From Ruminococcus sp. (GTDB taxonomy: Bacteria > Bacillota > Clostridia > Oscillospirales > Ruminococcaceae), in assembly GCA_017521805.1 (NCBI GenBank), contig JAFXDK010000080.1, forward strand, positions 1 to 49,502: a DNA stretch of 49,502 nt, given 5' to 3'. The position numbers and the translations under genes were made by a program. Within the stretch, counting starts at the first letter, position 1. Each line of letters begins with the position of its first letter. Under the pieces are notes generated by a model, which had not been told where the DNA came from, did no database searches, and saw only the letters and a program-made list of their open reading frames with translations. Of this stretch, positions 7,681 to 16,778 are shown piece after piece.

Positions 7681-8559
7681 TTATTGAATTGGAACAGCAT
7701 TTTCTGTTGCAGGCTGTTCTGTAGGTGTATTAGTAATAACTGTTTTATTACTGAGCCACTCACACCACTGTTTGTAATAAGCCGCCAGAGGATGAATACC
7801 GTCGGAGGTATATGACGCTGTGAGATTGCCGCTTTCGTCGTCATATAGCTCATTGATATCTATATAGAACACCTTTTTGTTATCTGCAAGTTCTGCGAAA
7901 AGGCTGTTGAGATAATCAATATTTTCATTATTTATGATATTGGTTTCAGCCGCTGCCGAGACATGAAGATTTGCCTGAATATATATCGTTGCATTTGTCT
8001 GGTGCGCTTTCAGCTTTTCGATAATAGCGCGGTACTTCGTCAGCGTGAACTGAAAATCATTTCCCACCTCGTTGATACCAAGCATAACATAAACCTTGCC
8101 GTACTGCTTTGCATCGATAAGCTGATCAAAGGTCTGACCGTTGATGTTCTGACTGTCGATATTACTTGCCATCATACCGATTGAGCAGAAGAAATCAGAA
8201 TTTGTAAATGTGCCGTATTCCTGAATTCCGACTGTTCTGGAATCGCCAATAAACAGTGCATCGTCAAAATAGGAAATATCGCTTGCGCCGAAAGTGTACA
8301 CCGCATCGGGAGCCTGTGTGGGATTCTGAACCTGTGAGACATCTACTGTACCGTCGGAGACAGAAGAATCAACAACTGACGAATCTCCTGATGATTCGTT
8401 GCTGTTATTTATTGCATCGCTTACGGAGGGGGGCGGTACATTGACTGTTTTTTTCGCCTCTGAGCTTGTTTTCCATATTTTGTGGAATATAAAAGGCGAA
8501 GCCACAAAACAGGTAAGAATCAGCAGTATGGTATATAAATTCTGTTTATATTTGTTCAT
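7681..8559 (-). CDS. Membrane-anchored SGNH/GDSL hydrolase
   Basis: A 292-residue protein: a short basic N-terminus, one membrane helix (about 8-28), a low-complexity S/V/D/N/P linker (about 40-85), then an SGNH domain. Block I is FIGDSRTVG with nucleophile S107, the GIN block (N163) matches block III, and DGIHP gives D253 and H256. Orientation puts the catalytic domain outside the cell. With the adjacent MBOAT protein this forms the usual pair for O-acetylation or deacylation of surface polysaccharide (AlgX/AlgI or PatB/PatA logic). An in-frame GTG at 8625 lacks a ribosome binding site; GGAG precedes the ATG at 8559, which is preferred. Confidence 0.82.
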   Translation of the reverse strand: MNKYKQNLYTILLILTCFVASPFIFHKIWKTSSEAKKTVNVPPPSVSDAINNSNESSGDSSVVDSSVSDGTVDVSQVQNPTQAPDAVYTFGASDISYFDDALFIGDSRTVGIQEYGTFTNSDFFCSIGMMASNIDSQNINGQTFDQLIDAKQYGKVYVMLGINEVGNDFQFTLTKYRAIIEKLKAHQTNATIYIQANLHVSAAAETNIINNENIDYLNSLFAELADNKKVFYIDINELYDDESGNLTASYTSDGIHPLAAYYKQWCEWLSNKTVITNTPTEQPATENAVPIQ

Positions 8560-8658
8560 TTCCGAAAAATTCTCCTTTGTTCTCCGCGGAAATCCCATAA
8601 AAATTGTTTCCGCTATTTTGTTCACACATAAAATATCTATTTATCTATATCTCTTTTT

Positions 8659-10071
8659 TCAGAATCGGAAATACATGAAAACATCTTCCATTCCCATGTA
8701 CATACAGTATACAGATGCCCAGAATACGACTAAGAGCAATACTGCACAGAATGGCGTGTTTTTTATCTTTGTATATATCTTTTCGGGGATTCTTGTAGAG
8801 AAAAGTGCACCTGCAATGAAGTACTTTCCGTAGATTCCCCAGTATTTCGCGTAATCCTTTGTATTGATGATAACATCGCTTTCAGCGGCTATACCAAACA
8901 GCTTACTGAAGTAAAGCCCGATATCGCTGAAATCCTCAATGGCGAAAAGCAGCCATGTAAGAGGAATTGCAAGGAACATATAAAGATGACCGATTATTCT
9001 GAATTCATTGAGGAATTTGCCGATTACAAAGCGTTCAAGCATTATCAGTCCGAACAGGACAAGTCCCCAGACTATGAAATTCCAGCTTGCGCCGTGCCAG
9101 ATACCTGTAAACAGCCAGACAACGAGAAAATTGCGTACAATTTTTGCCTTGCTGTCACATCTGCTGCCTCCTAACGGGAAATAAACGTATTCCCTGAACC
9201 AGCTTCCCAGCGTGATATGCCACCTGCGCCAGAATTCCGACATTGTAACAGATAAGTAAGGGTAATCAAAGTTTTTTGGGATATTGAAGCCCATTATTTC
9301 GCCAAGTCCCATAGCCATGAAGGAATATCCCATAAAATCGAAGTAAAGCTGGAAGGAATAAGCGATAATTCCCAGCCATGCAAGACCGGAAGAAATACTC
9401 TCGTAGCCAATCATTGAAAGCTCACGCCACAGACCGCCCAGTTGATTCGCGAGGAGCACCTTATATCCAAGACCAATGGTAAAGGTTTTAAGCCCATTTT
9501 CGACCTTTTTAATCGTGTGAGTTCTGGATTGCAGTTCCTTCGCAACCGTCGAATATGTAACAATCGGACCTGCAATAAGCTGAGGGAACATACTTATGTA
9601 CGCGCCGTAATTTATCAGGCTTTTTTCACTTTCAACGTCTTTTCGATAAACGTCAATTATATACGATACATTCTGGAAAGTGTAAAAACTTATACCTATT
9701 GGCAATATTATATTTTTTATTGGCAAATCAGCTCCGAATAAGCCATTAATATTTTCTAAGAAAAATCCCGTGTATTTGAAGAATACAAGCAGCGAGAAGT
9801 TGTATATTATACCGCATACAAGCCAGAATTTCGAGGCTTTTCGGAAATGCTGTATAAATTCGCCGATTATGAAATTGAACAAAACAGTCAACAGGAAAAG
9901 TGACGTTTTTATGAGCAGATTCCCGATACCCTCACCGCGAAAACCCATACTGTAGAAAAACACACTTCCCATAAATATTACTGCATTTTTATATTTTTTT
10001 GAAGCAGTCCCGTAAATCAGCAAAAATGCCGGCAGGAACAGAAAAATAAATTCCAGACTGCTGAAAACCAT
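8659..10071 (-). CDS. MBOAT-family membrane O-acyltransferase (AlgI/PatA-like)
   Basis: A 470-residue polytopic membrane protein. The N-terminus MVFSSLEFIFLFLP is the standard start of AlgI/DltB-type MBOAT proteins. FWRRWHITLGSWFREYVYFPLGG occurs at about 280-302, and the invariant catalytic histidine is H326 in FTGIWHGASW. Such proteins move acyl groups across the membrane for transfer onto polysaccharide or peptidoglycan. AGGGTGA precedes the chosen ATG at 10071; an upstream in-frame ATG at 10131 would add a charged 20-residue N-terminus and is the alternative. It is transcribed ahead of the SGNH gene, with 99 nt between them. The acyl acceptor is not identifiable. Confidence 0.85.
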   Translation of the reverse strand: MVFSSLEFIFLFLPAFLLIYGTASKKYKNAVIFMGSVFFYSMGFRGEGIGNLLIKTSLFLLTVLFNFIIGEFIQHFRKASKFWLVCGIIYNFSLLVFFKYTGFFLENINGLFGADLPIKNIILPIGISFYTFQNVSYIIDVYRKDVESEKSLINYGAYISMFPQLIAGPIVTYSTVAKELQSRTHTIKKVENGLKTFTIGLGYKVLLANQLGGLWRELSMIGYESISSGLAWLGIIAYSFQLYFDFMGYSFMAMGLGEIMGFNIPKNFDYPYLSVTMSEFWRRWHITLGSWFREYVYFPLGGSRCDSKAKIVRNFLVVWLFTGIWHGASWNFIVWGLVLFGLIMLERFVIGKFLNEFRIIGHLYMFLAIPLTWLLFAIEDFSDIGLYFSKLFGIAAESDVIINTKDYAKYWGIYGKYFIAGALFSTRIPEKIYTKIKNTPFCAVLLLVVFWASVYCMYMGMEDVFMYFRF

Positions 10072-10640
10072 TTGATTATCACCCTTTTTTTCAGAATCTT
10101 CAAGATACTTATGGAGTTTCTTTATAGCCATACAGCGAAAAATCTCCCTGCAAAAGACGCAAAGAGACATATAACCGTATATCATAATATCTAATAGATT
10201 CCGTTCTTCTAACCGCTTTTTATTTCTTTGCGGCTTGGTACATCGTTCTACACAAGGCAAAAGAAAAGGTTACAAAATGGCAACATTTTTCTTTCACATC
10301 TATTAAAGTACCTACATACTATTTTACACGTATTTGACACAAATTTCAAGAGTTTTTAATAATTGTAACAATTTGTAATATTTCGTTTTTTTGGCAATTA
10401 CTATTGACCAAAAATTGCTATAGCAATTTATGCACATTCGCCAAAGTTTTCCTTTCGCTCTTTACAAATTCGACGAAATGATGTATAATAAATATGTAAA
10501 GTAAACTGCAAAATTATTGTAATCTTTGTGTTTTTAAAGTATATAGCCAAATTATCACAATGCTATATTGAAAAGATTCTGAGCAATAAACGCTAAAAGA
10601 AAATATGTTTGGGTTAATTAATTAGGAAAGGAAAAGAGGT
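10072..10640. other. Divergent intergenic region between MBOAT and AraC genes
   Basis: No further gene is seen. The region must hold the minus-strand MBOAT promoter, which I could not place confidently, and a clear plus-strand promoter at 10461-10489. A perfect 18-bp palindrome, AAATTGCTATAGCAATTT, at 10412-10429 lies 31 nt upstream of that -35 box and is a candidate operator. The sequence is otherwise AT-rich, with repeated TTGTAA/ACAATT words around 10355-10380. Confidence 0.5.
10461..10489 (+). promoter_or_regulatory. Promoter of the AraC-family gene
   Basis: TTTACA at 10461-10466 and TATAAT at 10484-10489 are spaced by 17 nt. This implies a leader of roughly 145 nt before the ATG at 10641. 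Confidence 0.65.
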
Positions 10641-11504
10641 ATGATTAAGCATCTTTCGGGCGACTTTGAAACCGTTGAATACGACAGCAAACGTTCGTTT
10701 CTGCTGTATGATAATCACGAAAGCGAAACCTATCCGTTTCACTGGCACGACGCTATTGAAATCATTATGCCACTGGAAAACCATTATATTGTCACTGTTG
10801 GCGAAATCGATTATGATATTCCTGTCCATGATGTACTTATCATACCGTCGGGCGAACTTCACAGAATGCCGCATCTCATTCCAGGACGCAGACTTATATT
10901 CCAGTGCGACAGCAGTGTCCTCAGCGGGGTTGCAGCTATCGAATCGGTAATGCGAGGCATTTCTGCTCCACTGCTCATAAACAAAGAAATGAGCAAGGAG
11001 CTTCACAGTCTTGCAAAAAAGACTTTGCTTGATATATTGTCTCTTAACAATAAGAAAAGTGAACTTGCAGATGTTAAAATATATATTGCTGTTGTGAATC
11101 TGCTGACTGCTGTAAGGGAAAACCAGCTTGAAAAGAGTAAACAGCTTCTGGATTTAGACGATATCAAACTTGACGAATACAGCGAGAAATTCAACGCTGT
11201 TATGAAGTATATCGACGCAAATTATATGTATGATATTTCACTTGACCGTCTTGCAGATGTTGCAGGCTACAGCAAGTATCATTTTTCGCGCATTTTCAAG
11301 CAATACAACTCTATGTCATATCTCCAGTATATTAACGCAAGGCGCACAAAGGCAGCGGAGCATCTGCTTCTTGATCCGAATCTGAGTATAACTGATGTAG
11401 CGATGCAGGCTGGATTCAAGAGCCTTACTACATTCAACCGTATTTTCAAGGAAATCAAGCACTGTACACCAACGGATTTTAAAAAGCTGTTTTCGGCGCA
11501 TTGA
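10641..11504 (+). CDS. AraC/XylS-family transcriptional regulator
   Basis: A 287-residue protein with an N-terminal cupin-like effector domain (residues about 1-150; HWHD near 33 and the IPSGELHRMP turn near 70-80) and a C-terminal double helix-turn-helix (about 190-287). The DNA-binding part includes LADVAGYSKYHFSRIFKQY and ITDVAMQAGFKSLTTFNRIFKE. Regulators of this shape usually sense sugars and activate adjacent carbohydrate genes. The divergent MBOAT/SGNH pair is the nearest possible target, but that link is inference. GGAAAAGAGGT provides the ribosome binding site. Confidence 0.85.
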   Translation: MIKHLSGDFETVEYDSKRSFLLYDNHESETYPFHWHDAIEIIMPLENHYIVTVGEIDYDIPVHDVLIIPSGELHRMPHLIPGRRLIFQCDSSVLSGVAAIESVMRGISAPLLINKEMSKELHSLAKKTLLDILSLNNKKSELADVKIYIAVVNLLTAVRENQLEKSKQLLDLDDIKLDEYSEKFNAVMKYIDANYMYDISLDRLADVAGYSKYHFSRIFKQYNSMSYLQYINARRTKAAEHLLLDPNLSITDVAMQAGFKSLTTFNRIFKEIKHCTPTDFKKLFSAH

Positions 11505-12000
11505 GATAATTAAGAATTATGAATTATGAATTAAGAGTAGTACGTTGTAACAACTAAAACTTTATATTTAATAGAAATAGCAATTTATAGATAGAAGAAT
11601 TGAATAAACAACATTTGAAAAGACCACCTGACACTTATGAAAAGACTTGTCTTTTTTCAGATGTCCCAATCCCCTTTGTCAAAAGTCGGCAAAGGGAGGG
11701 AAAAAGGGGAAAGGGAAAGGAGAGCCCAGAGAGAAAAAACGTAGGGAAAAAAGGGAGGCGGCGTGTCGCCGTTGACATTTTGGGCTTTGGAAAATGCACA
11801 TTAGCACTATAATTTTTATTCTGATGAAAAATTTGTATAGAACAAATTGCCTGCGGACGCTGTCCGCCCGACTTTTGTACCAGTTTTGTTTTTCCCTCCC
11901 TTTTGCCCCGTAGGTTGTCCTCTCTGGTGATAAATTACCCTTTTGTATTTATTATAATTAGAAAAAATAGAAAAAGTAAAGTTTAAGATGTTACAGCGTA

Positions 12001-12024
12001 GTAGGGGCGGATTTTTCCGCCCTA
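12001..12024. repeat. Small GGGCG hairpin repeat, copy 2
   Basis: GTAGGGGCGGA, loop TTTT, TCCGCCC. The stem is 7 bp (12005-12011/12016-12022). Same frame as copy 1 at 265-293, with a different stem sequence. Confidence 0.55.
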
Positions 12025-12129
12025 TTCTATTGGTTGGTGTTATGCTGAAAGCTATCGGCTAAAAGCTAACGCCCCAAAATGTAACATATTTAAAAATATC
12101 CGAAATATATGGTAATTTTCATTTAATTA

Positions 12130-12138
12130 TGTTATAAT
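12130..12138 (+). promoter_or_regulatory. Extended -10 promoter of the yfmF operon
   Basis: TGT followed by TATAAT at 12133-12138, about 60 nt before the ATG. No strong -35 box is present. It probably drives yfmF-yfmH-lgt-folD as one transcript, because the gaps between those genes are 14 nt or less. Confidence 0.6.
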
Positions 12139-12197
12139 ATATAGTGAATCGTTTTGCGCTTTTCACATTTAAACAGTAAAGGAGTGCGATTTATATA

Positions 12198-13460
12198 ATG
12201 AATTATAAAAGAATCGATCTCGGCAATAATATCGGCTATACCGCTATTGTTGACGAAAAATTCAATACCTGCTCCATACGCATAACAATGATTGTGCCCA
12301 TGAGCCGCGATACTGTTTCTGAATATACCATTGCAGGCAACATCCTTTCCGATGTAAATTCACAAATTCCCACTATCGCCGCCATGAATGAGAAACTTTC
12401 GGAGCTTTACGGTGCTTCCCTCAGCTCCTCTGCAAGTCAGAGAGGAGATCTCCAGATGCTTTCACTTTCTGCCTCATGGCTTTCAAATCGCTTTGCTATT
12501 GAGGGTGAGGATATAACCGCTGAAATGCTGAAAATTGTCACTGACTGCCTTTTCAGTCCCTTTGCCGATGATAACGGATTCAACGAGGATATTTTCAGAC
12601 TAAGCAAAAAGGAAATCCTCGATGCTATCGATGCCAAATTCAATGATAAGCGTGATTATACCCTCACTAAAGCCCGTGAGACTGCTTATAAAGGCGAACC
12701 GGCAGGAATTACAAGCTACGGCTCAAAGGAATCGGCAGAGGCAGTAACTCCACAATCGACATATAACGCATACAAACAGCTTCTGGAGACAGCTCAGTTT
12801 GAGATATGCTTTGTTTCCCCCGAGGAAGTTCCTGAAATTCCCGAATTATTCAAGGAAAAATTCGCCTCAGTCAACAGAAAATCCGCGGAATACTGTTTCT
12901 ACGCGCCAAGTCCGCTGAAAAGCTCTCCTGCTCTCGTTACAGAGGAATTTGACGTAAGACAGGCAAAAATCGCTCTCAGCTTCAAGTACGATACCGTCGA
13001 TATCGACGCTGTTCATCTTATGTGCGTTATTTTCGGTGGAACTCCCGTTTCAAAGCTGTTTTTAAACGTCCGTGAAAAGCTCAGCCTTTGCTATTACTGC
13101 GCCTGCCGCATGAGCGAATTTAAAAATACGATTATGGTTGACTGCGGAGTTGAAAAGGCTAATATTGAAAAGGCTACGGCTGAAATTATGACTCAGCTCG
13201 AAGAAATATGCAAGGGAAATATTTCAAATGAAGAATTGCAGAGTGCACTTCTTGCTCTTGAAAATTCCTATACAGCTTTCGGAGATACCCCCAGTTCGTA
13301 TATCTCATGGGATTTCGACTGCTTATGCAGAAACGAATACATCTCCCCTGCTGAGCATCTTGAGAGACTTTTCGCGGTTACAAAGGAGCGTATTGTCGAA
13401 GCGGCTAAAAATATAAAGCTTGACAGCAGCTATCATATGCTCAACAAGGAGGCTGAATAA
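12198..13460 (+). CDS. yfmF: M16-family peptidase-like protein, inactive subunit (YfmF type)
   Basis: A 420-residue M16 (insulinase/mitochondrial processing peptidase) fold protein without the inverted zinc motif HxxEH; at the equivalent place it reads IAAMNEKLSELYGASL. The substrate-binding half is kept, including the REKLSLCYYCACRM segment typical of the family. It is encoded next to a catalytic M16 partner whose ATG overlaps its stop codon (TAATG), as in Bacillus. Active and inactive M16 proteins commonly act as heterodimers. The pair has been linked to elongation factor P 5-aminopentanol modification in related Firmicutes; that role is knowledge of the family rather than something visible here. 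Confidence 0.8.
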   Translation: MNYKRIDLGNNIGYTAIVDEKFNTCSIRITMIVPMSRDTVSEYTIAGNILSDVNSQIPTIAAMNEKLSELYGASLSSSASQRGDLQMLSLSASWLSNRFAIEGEDITAEMLKIVTDCLFSPFADDNGFNEDIFRLSKKEILDAIDAKFNDKRDYTLTKARETAYKGEPAGITSYGSKESAEAVTPQSTYNAYKQLLETAQFEICFVSPEEVPEIPELFKEKFASVNRKSAEYCFYAPSPLKSSPALVTEEFDVRQAKIALSFKYDTVDIDAVHLMCVIFGGTPVSKLFLNVREKLSLCYYCACRMSEFKNTIMVDCGVEKANIEKATAEIMTQLEEICKGNISNEELQSALLALENSYTAFGDTPSSYISWDFDCLCRNEYISPAEHLERLFAVTKERIVEAAKNIKLDSSYHMLNKEAE

Positions 13461-14734
13461 TGAGTAAAAAAGAAATCCTCACAAGCAAACGCACAGGCGA
13501 TAGTTGTATTCACGTAAAGCACAAAAGCGGACTTGATATACTCATTCGCGAAATGCCCGGATTCAGCACCGTTTATGCCCTTTTCGGCACGAAATACGGC
13601 TCTGTTAATACCACCTTCAAGCTTGCCGCTGATAAAGAATATACTACAGTTCCCAACGGAATCGCTCACTTTCTTGAGCATAAGCTCTTTGAAAACGAGG
13701 ACTGCGGAGTATTTGAGCTTTTCGCAAAAACAGGCGCTCAGTGCAATGCGTATACTTCCTTTGACAAGACCTGCTATCTTTTTTCCTGCACAAAGGACTA
13801 CACGGAAAATCTCCGCATACTTCTTGATTTCGTCCAGAAGCCCTATTTCACCAAGGAAAATGTAGATAAGGAACAGGGAATCATCGGTCAGGAAATCCGC
13901 ATGACAAACGATAATCCCGAGTGGCGTGTGCTTTTCAACATGCTCAGATGTATGTACCACAATCACCCTGTGCAAATCGATATTGCAGGCACAGAGGAAA
14001 GTATTGCTCAGATTGACGCTGATTTGCTTTACAAATGCTACGATACGTTCTACAACCTCAACAATATGACGCTTTCCATTGCAGGCAATATCAAGGCTGA
14101 CGAGGTTCTTGCAATATGCGATGATATGCTCCGTCCCTGCGAGGACAAGGGACTTGAAACGGTATTCCCCGATGAACCTGCTGATATTGTTCAGGCTGAA
14201 ATCCGCGAAAAACAGTCCGTTGGAGCTTCAATTTTCAATCTGGGCTGCAAGTGTGCTCCCGACAAAGAGAATTTTCTAAAAAAAGAAATGACGGCTTCCC
14301 TTGCTGTTTCCTATCTCACCGACGCTTCATCGGATATGTACAATCGTCTCCTTTCCGACGGTATCATCAACGCTACATTCGGTGGTGAAGTCTTTGCAGG
14401 TGATGGTTTCTTCTCTGTAATTTTAAGCGGCGAATCGGAAAATCCAGATGCTGTAAGAGATGCTGTGATTGCTGAAATAAAGCGCATTTCCGAGGAGGGA
14501 ATCGACGAAAAAACGTTTAACAGAATCAAAAAGGCAACCTACGGAGACCTTGTCCGTCAGCTTTGCAGTGTGACCTCCTTTGCAGGTGTTATGATAAACT
14601 CTCACATGGCAGGCTGCAAACCTTTTGATATTGTGGATATTGTTTCAGAGCTTACTGCCGCTGACGCTCTCGACTTTATTAAAAATGAGCTTCTTGCAGA
14701 CAGAATCGTACTATCCGTAATTGAAAAAATATGA
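13460..14734 (+). CDS. yfmH: M16-family zinc metallopeptidase (YfmH type)
   Basis: A 424-residue M16 peptidase with the inverted zinc-binding motif HFLEH at 70-74 in the expected context NGIAHFLEHKLFE, plus the downstream glutamate-rich region (about 145-150, EQGIIGQEI). It overlaps yfmF by one base and should form an active/inactive pair with it in the cytoplasm. The downstream neighbour lgt is separated by 14 nt and uses a TTG start. The family and catalytic status are clear; the natural substrate is not visible from the sequence. Confidence 0.87.
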   Translation: MSKKEILTSKRTGDSCIHVKHKSGLDILIREMPGFSTVYALFGTKYGSVNTTFKLAADKEYTTVPNGIAHFLEHKLFENEDCGVFELFAKTGAQCNAYTSFDKTCYLFSCTKDYTENLRILLDFVQKPYFTKENVDKEQGIIGQEIRMTNDNPEWRVLFNMLRCMYHNHPVQIDIAGTEESIAQIDADLLYKCYDTFYNLNNMTLSIAGNIKADEVLAICDDMLRPCEDKGLETVFPDEPADIVQAEIREKQSVGASIFNLGCKCAPDKENFLKKEMTASLAVSYLTDASSDMYNRLLSDGIINATFGGEVFAGDGFFSVILSGESENPDAVRDAVIAEIKRISEEGIDEKTFNRIKKATYGDLVRQLCSVTSFAGVMINSHMAGCKPFDIVDIVSELTAADALDFIKNELLADRIVLSVIEKI

Positions 14735-14748
14735 AAGGATGATGAAAA

Positions 14749-15903
14749 TTGACTTTGACGCAAATGATAACAGAATTCAATCAGATTCAGTTTCCAAAGC
14801 TTGGCTGGGAATTCAATATTGACCCCACAGCCTTTACTATCGGCGGAATTAACATTCAATGGTACGGAATCCTCATAGCACTTGGACTTACCCTTGCTGT
14901 TCTGTACTGCTTCCCGAAAATGAAGCGTTTCGGAATCGACCCTGACCGTGCAATTGACGCTGTTCTCGGCGGCATTATCGGCGGTGTTATCGGAGCAAGA
15001 CTTTACTACGTTATTCCCAACTGGGCTGAATATCAGCGAGATACTTTCAAGGATACCTTTTTAGCCGTAATCAACACCCGAAACGGCGGACTTGGAATCT
15101 ACGGCGGCATTATCGGCGCACTGATAGTTGGTTTGCTGATATGCAAAATCAAGAAAATCAAGATGCTTCCTATGCTTGACGTTACTGTTCTCGGACTTCT
15201 TATCGGTCAGGGAATCGGACGCTGGGGCAACTTCGTGAATCAGGAAGCTTTCGGTACAAATACCGATTCTTTCCTCGGCATGACAGGCGGTAGAATACAG
15301 CAGGTTATCAACAGCGAAATGCAGATTGGCGGCTCAATGTACGAAAACGGACTGGAAATGGTCTGGGACGCTCCTGTTCACCCCTGTTTCCTCTATGAAT
15401 CTGTATGGTGTCTCCTCGGATTTGCACTCCTTGCATTCTGGTCAAAGAGAAGAAAATATGACGGTCAGATTCTGCTGATGTATATGGCATGGTACGGAAT
15501 TGAACGCGCCATTGTTGAGGGTATCCGCACAGACAGCCTTATGCTCGGAAGTATACGTATCTCACAGGCGATTTCAATTGTGATTGCAATTGTATCCATT
15601 ATTCTTCTTGTGATAATGCATTTCAGAGTAAAACGCGACCCCGAAAGCTATGTTCTCTACGCTTCAACAGAGGAATCCCGTATGCTTATTGAAGAAACAA
15701 GAAGAAAGGGCATGAAGGGTATGGACGCTCTTGACGATGACGATGACGAAATAGGAATCCTCGATGATGAAGATGAGGATGATGAAACCGCAGCTCCCGA
15801 TGATGAGGACGGCGACGACAATGACGACGACGATATATCTGATGATTCAGATGATGATAATAATTCCGACGAAAATGCGGAAGACAATACCAAGGAGGAT
15901 TAA
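14749..15903 (+). CDS. lgt: Prolipoprotein diacylglyceryl transferase with long acidic tail
   Basis: A 384-residue integral membrane enzyme that adds diacylglycerol to the lipobox cysteine of prolipoproteins. The Lgt signature [14 protein letters not shown] is at 153-166, with [11 protein letters not shown] at 78-88 and a late HPCFLYE block. After the last helix (about 295) comes a cytoplasmic linker and, from residue 327 to the end, a 58-residue tail of which about 35 positions are D or E. Such a tail is not part of the standard family. AAAGGA lies 10 nt before the TTG at 14749, while the next in-frame ATG (14764) is 25 nt away, so TTG is chosen. folD follows 5 nt after the stop codon. Confidence 0.92.
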   Translation: MTLTQMITEFNQIQFPKLGWEFNIDPTAFTIGGINIQWYGILIALGLTLAVLYCFPKMKRFGIDPDRAIDAVLGGIIGGVIGARLYYVIPNWAEYQRDTFKDTFLAVINTRNGGLGIYGGIIGALIVGLLICKIKKIKMLPMLDVTVLGLLIGQGIGRWGNFVNQEAFGTNTDSFLGMTGGRIQQVINSEMQIGGSMYENGLEMVWDAPVHPCFLYESVWCLLGFALLAFWSKRRKYDGQILLMYMAWYGIERAIVEGIRTDSLMLGSIRISQAISIVIAIVSIILLVIMHFRVKRDPESYVLYASTEESRMLIEETRRKGMKGMDALDDDDDEIGILDDEDEDDETAAPDDEDGDDNDDDDISDDSDDDNNSDENAEDNTKED

Positions 15904-15908
15904 TTAAA

Positions 15909-16766
15909 ATGGCACAGATTATTGATGGAAAGGCTGTATCAGCCGCAGTTAAGCAGGAGGTTGCAGACGAGGCTGCAAAGCTCAGGGACGAAAACGGACT
16001 TAAAGTAGGTCTTGCAGTTGTTATTGTGGGCAACGATTCCGCTTCAAGAGTATACGTAAACAACAAGAAAAAGGCTTGTGAGGCTGTAGGCTTCCAGTCT
16101 TTTGAGTATGCTCTCGACGAAAATACAACTCAGGAGCAGCTTCTTGACCTTGTAAACGTTCTCAACCGCGACGACAGAGTAAATGGCATTCTCGTTCAGC
16201 TTCCTCTGCCAAAGCACATTGACGAAAAGGCTGTTATCAACGCAATTTCGCCTGCAAAGGACGTTGACGCTTTCCACCCCGAAAACGTAGGTAAAATTAT
16301 GATTGGCGAATACTCATTCCTGCCTTGTACTCCTGCTGGCGTTATGCGCCTTATTGAGAGCACAGGCGTGGATATTTCAGGTAAAAAGTGCGTAGTTGTG
16401 GGACGTTCCAACATCGTTGGCAAGCCTCAGGCAATGCTTCTCTTACAGAAGAACGGTACTGTTACAATCTGCCACTCCAGAACTCAGAATCTGAAAGAGG
16501 AGTGCAGAGCTGCTGATATTCTCGTTGTGGCTATCGGCAAGGCTAAGTTTGTTACCGGAGATATGATTAAGGAGGGCGCTGTTGTAATCGATGTTGGTAT
16601 GGACAGAGATGAAAACGGCAAGCTCTGTGGCGATGTTGATTTTGAATCCGCTGAAAAGGTTGCTGGTTACATAACACCTGTTCCCGGCGGCGTAGGTCCT
16701 ATGACAATTGCAATGCTTATGAAGAATACTCTCACAGCTGCAAAACAGCAGGCTGGGATTGAATAA
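15909..16766 (+). CDS. folD: Bifunctional methylene-THF dehydrogenase / cyclohydrolase
   Basis: A 285-residue FolD. It interconverts 5,10-methylene-, 5,10-methenyl- and 10-formyl-tetrahydrofolate with NADP in one-carbon metabolism. Visible are [10 protein letters not shown] with the catalytic lysine (about residue 55), the [12 protein letters not shown] block, the Rossmann [14 protein letters not shown] segment at about 162-175, and the closing [14 protein letters not shown]. Its length is normal for the family. It starts 5 nt after lgt and ends the operon. A 142-bp multi-hairpin repeat begins 13 nt after its stop codon and would form its 3' untranslated region. Confidence 0.95.
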   Translation: MAQIIDGKAVSAAVKQEVADEAAKLRDENGLKVGLAVVIVGNDSASRVYVNNKKKACEAVGFQSFEYALDENTTQEQLLDLVNVLNRDDRVNGILVQLPLPKHIDEKAVINAISPAKDVDAFHPENVGKIMIGEYSFLPCTPAGVMRLIESTGVDISGKKCVVVGRSNIVGKPQAMLLLQKNGTVTICHSRTQNLKEECRAADILVVAIGKAKFVTGDMIKEGAVVIDVGMDRDENGKLCGDVDFESAEKVAGYITPVPGGVGPMTIAMLMKNTLTAAKQQAGIE

Positions 16767-16778
16767 GAACTATTAATA

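Larger units (their letters stand above)
11505..12197. other. Long intergenic region with repeats and a polypurine tract
   Basis: About 690 nt without a credible gene. In order it holds AT-rich direct words (AATTAAGAATTATGAATTA type) at 11512-11535; a nearly pure purine tract of about 70 nt at 11690-11757 that includes a canonical four-run G-tract (11694-11715); a pyrimidine-rich counterpart CCCTCCCTTTTGCCCC near 11893-11910; a small hairpin repeat at 12001-12024; and an extended -10 promoter at 12130-12138. A 70-codon open frame at 11600-11812 has no ribosome binding site and encodes low-complexity K/R/G sequence. Confidence 0.55.

Noticed and set aside
8560-8625. GTG start at 8625 for the SGNH hydrolase
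   Set aside because: No ribosome binding site precedes it; the ATG at 8559 is preceded by GGAG and gives a normal membrane anchor.
11600-11812. A 70-codon plus-strand frame rich in K, R and G
   Set aside because: No ribosome binding site or promoter, a composition dictated by the polypurine tract, and no family resemblance.
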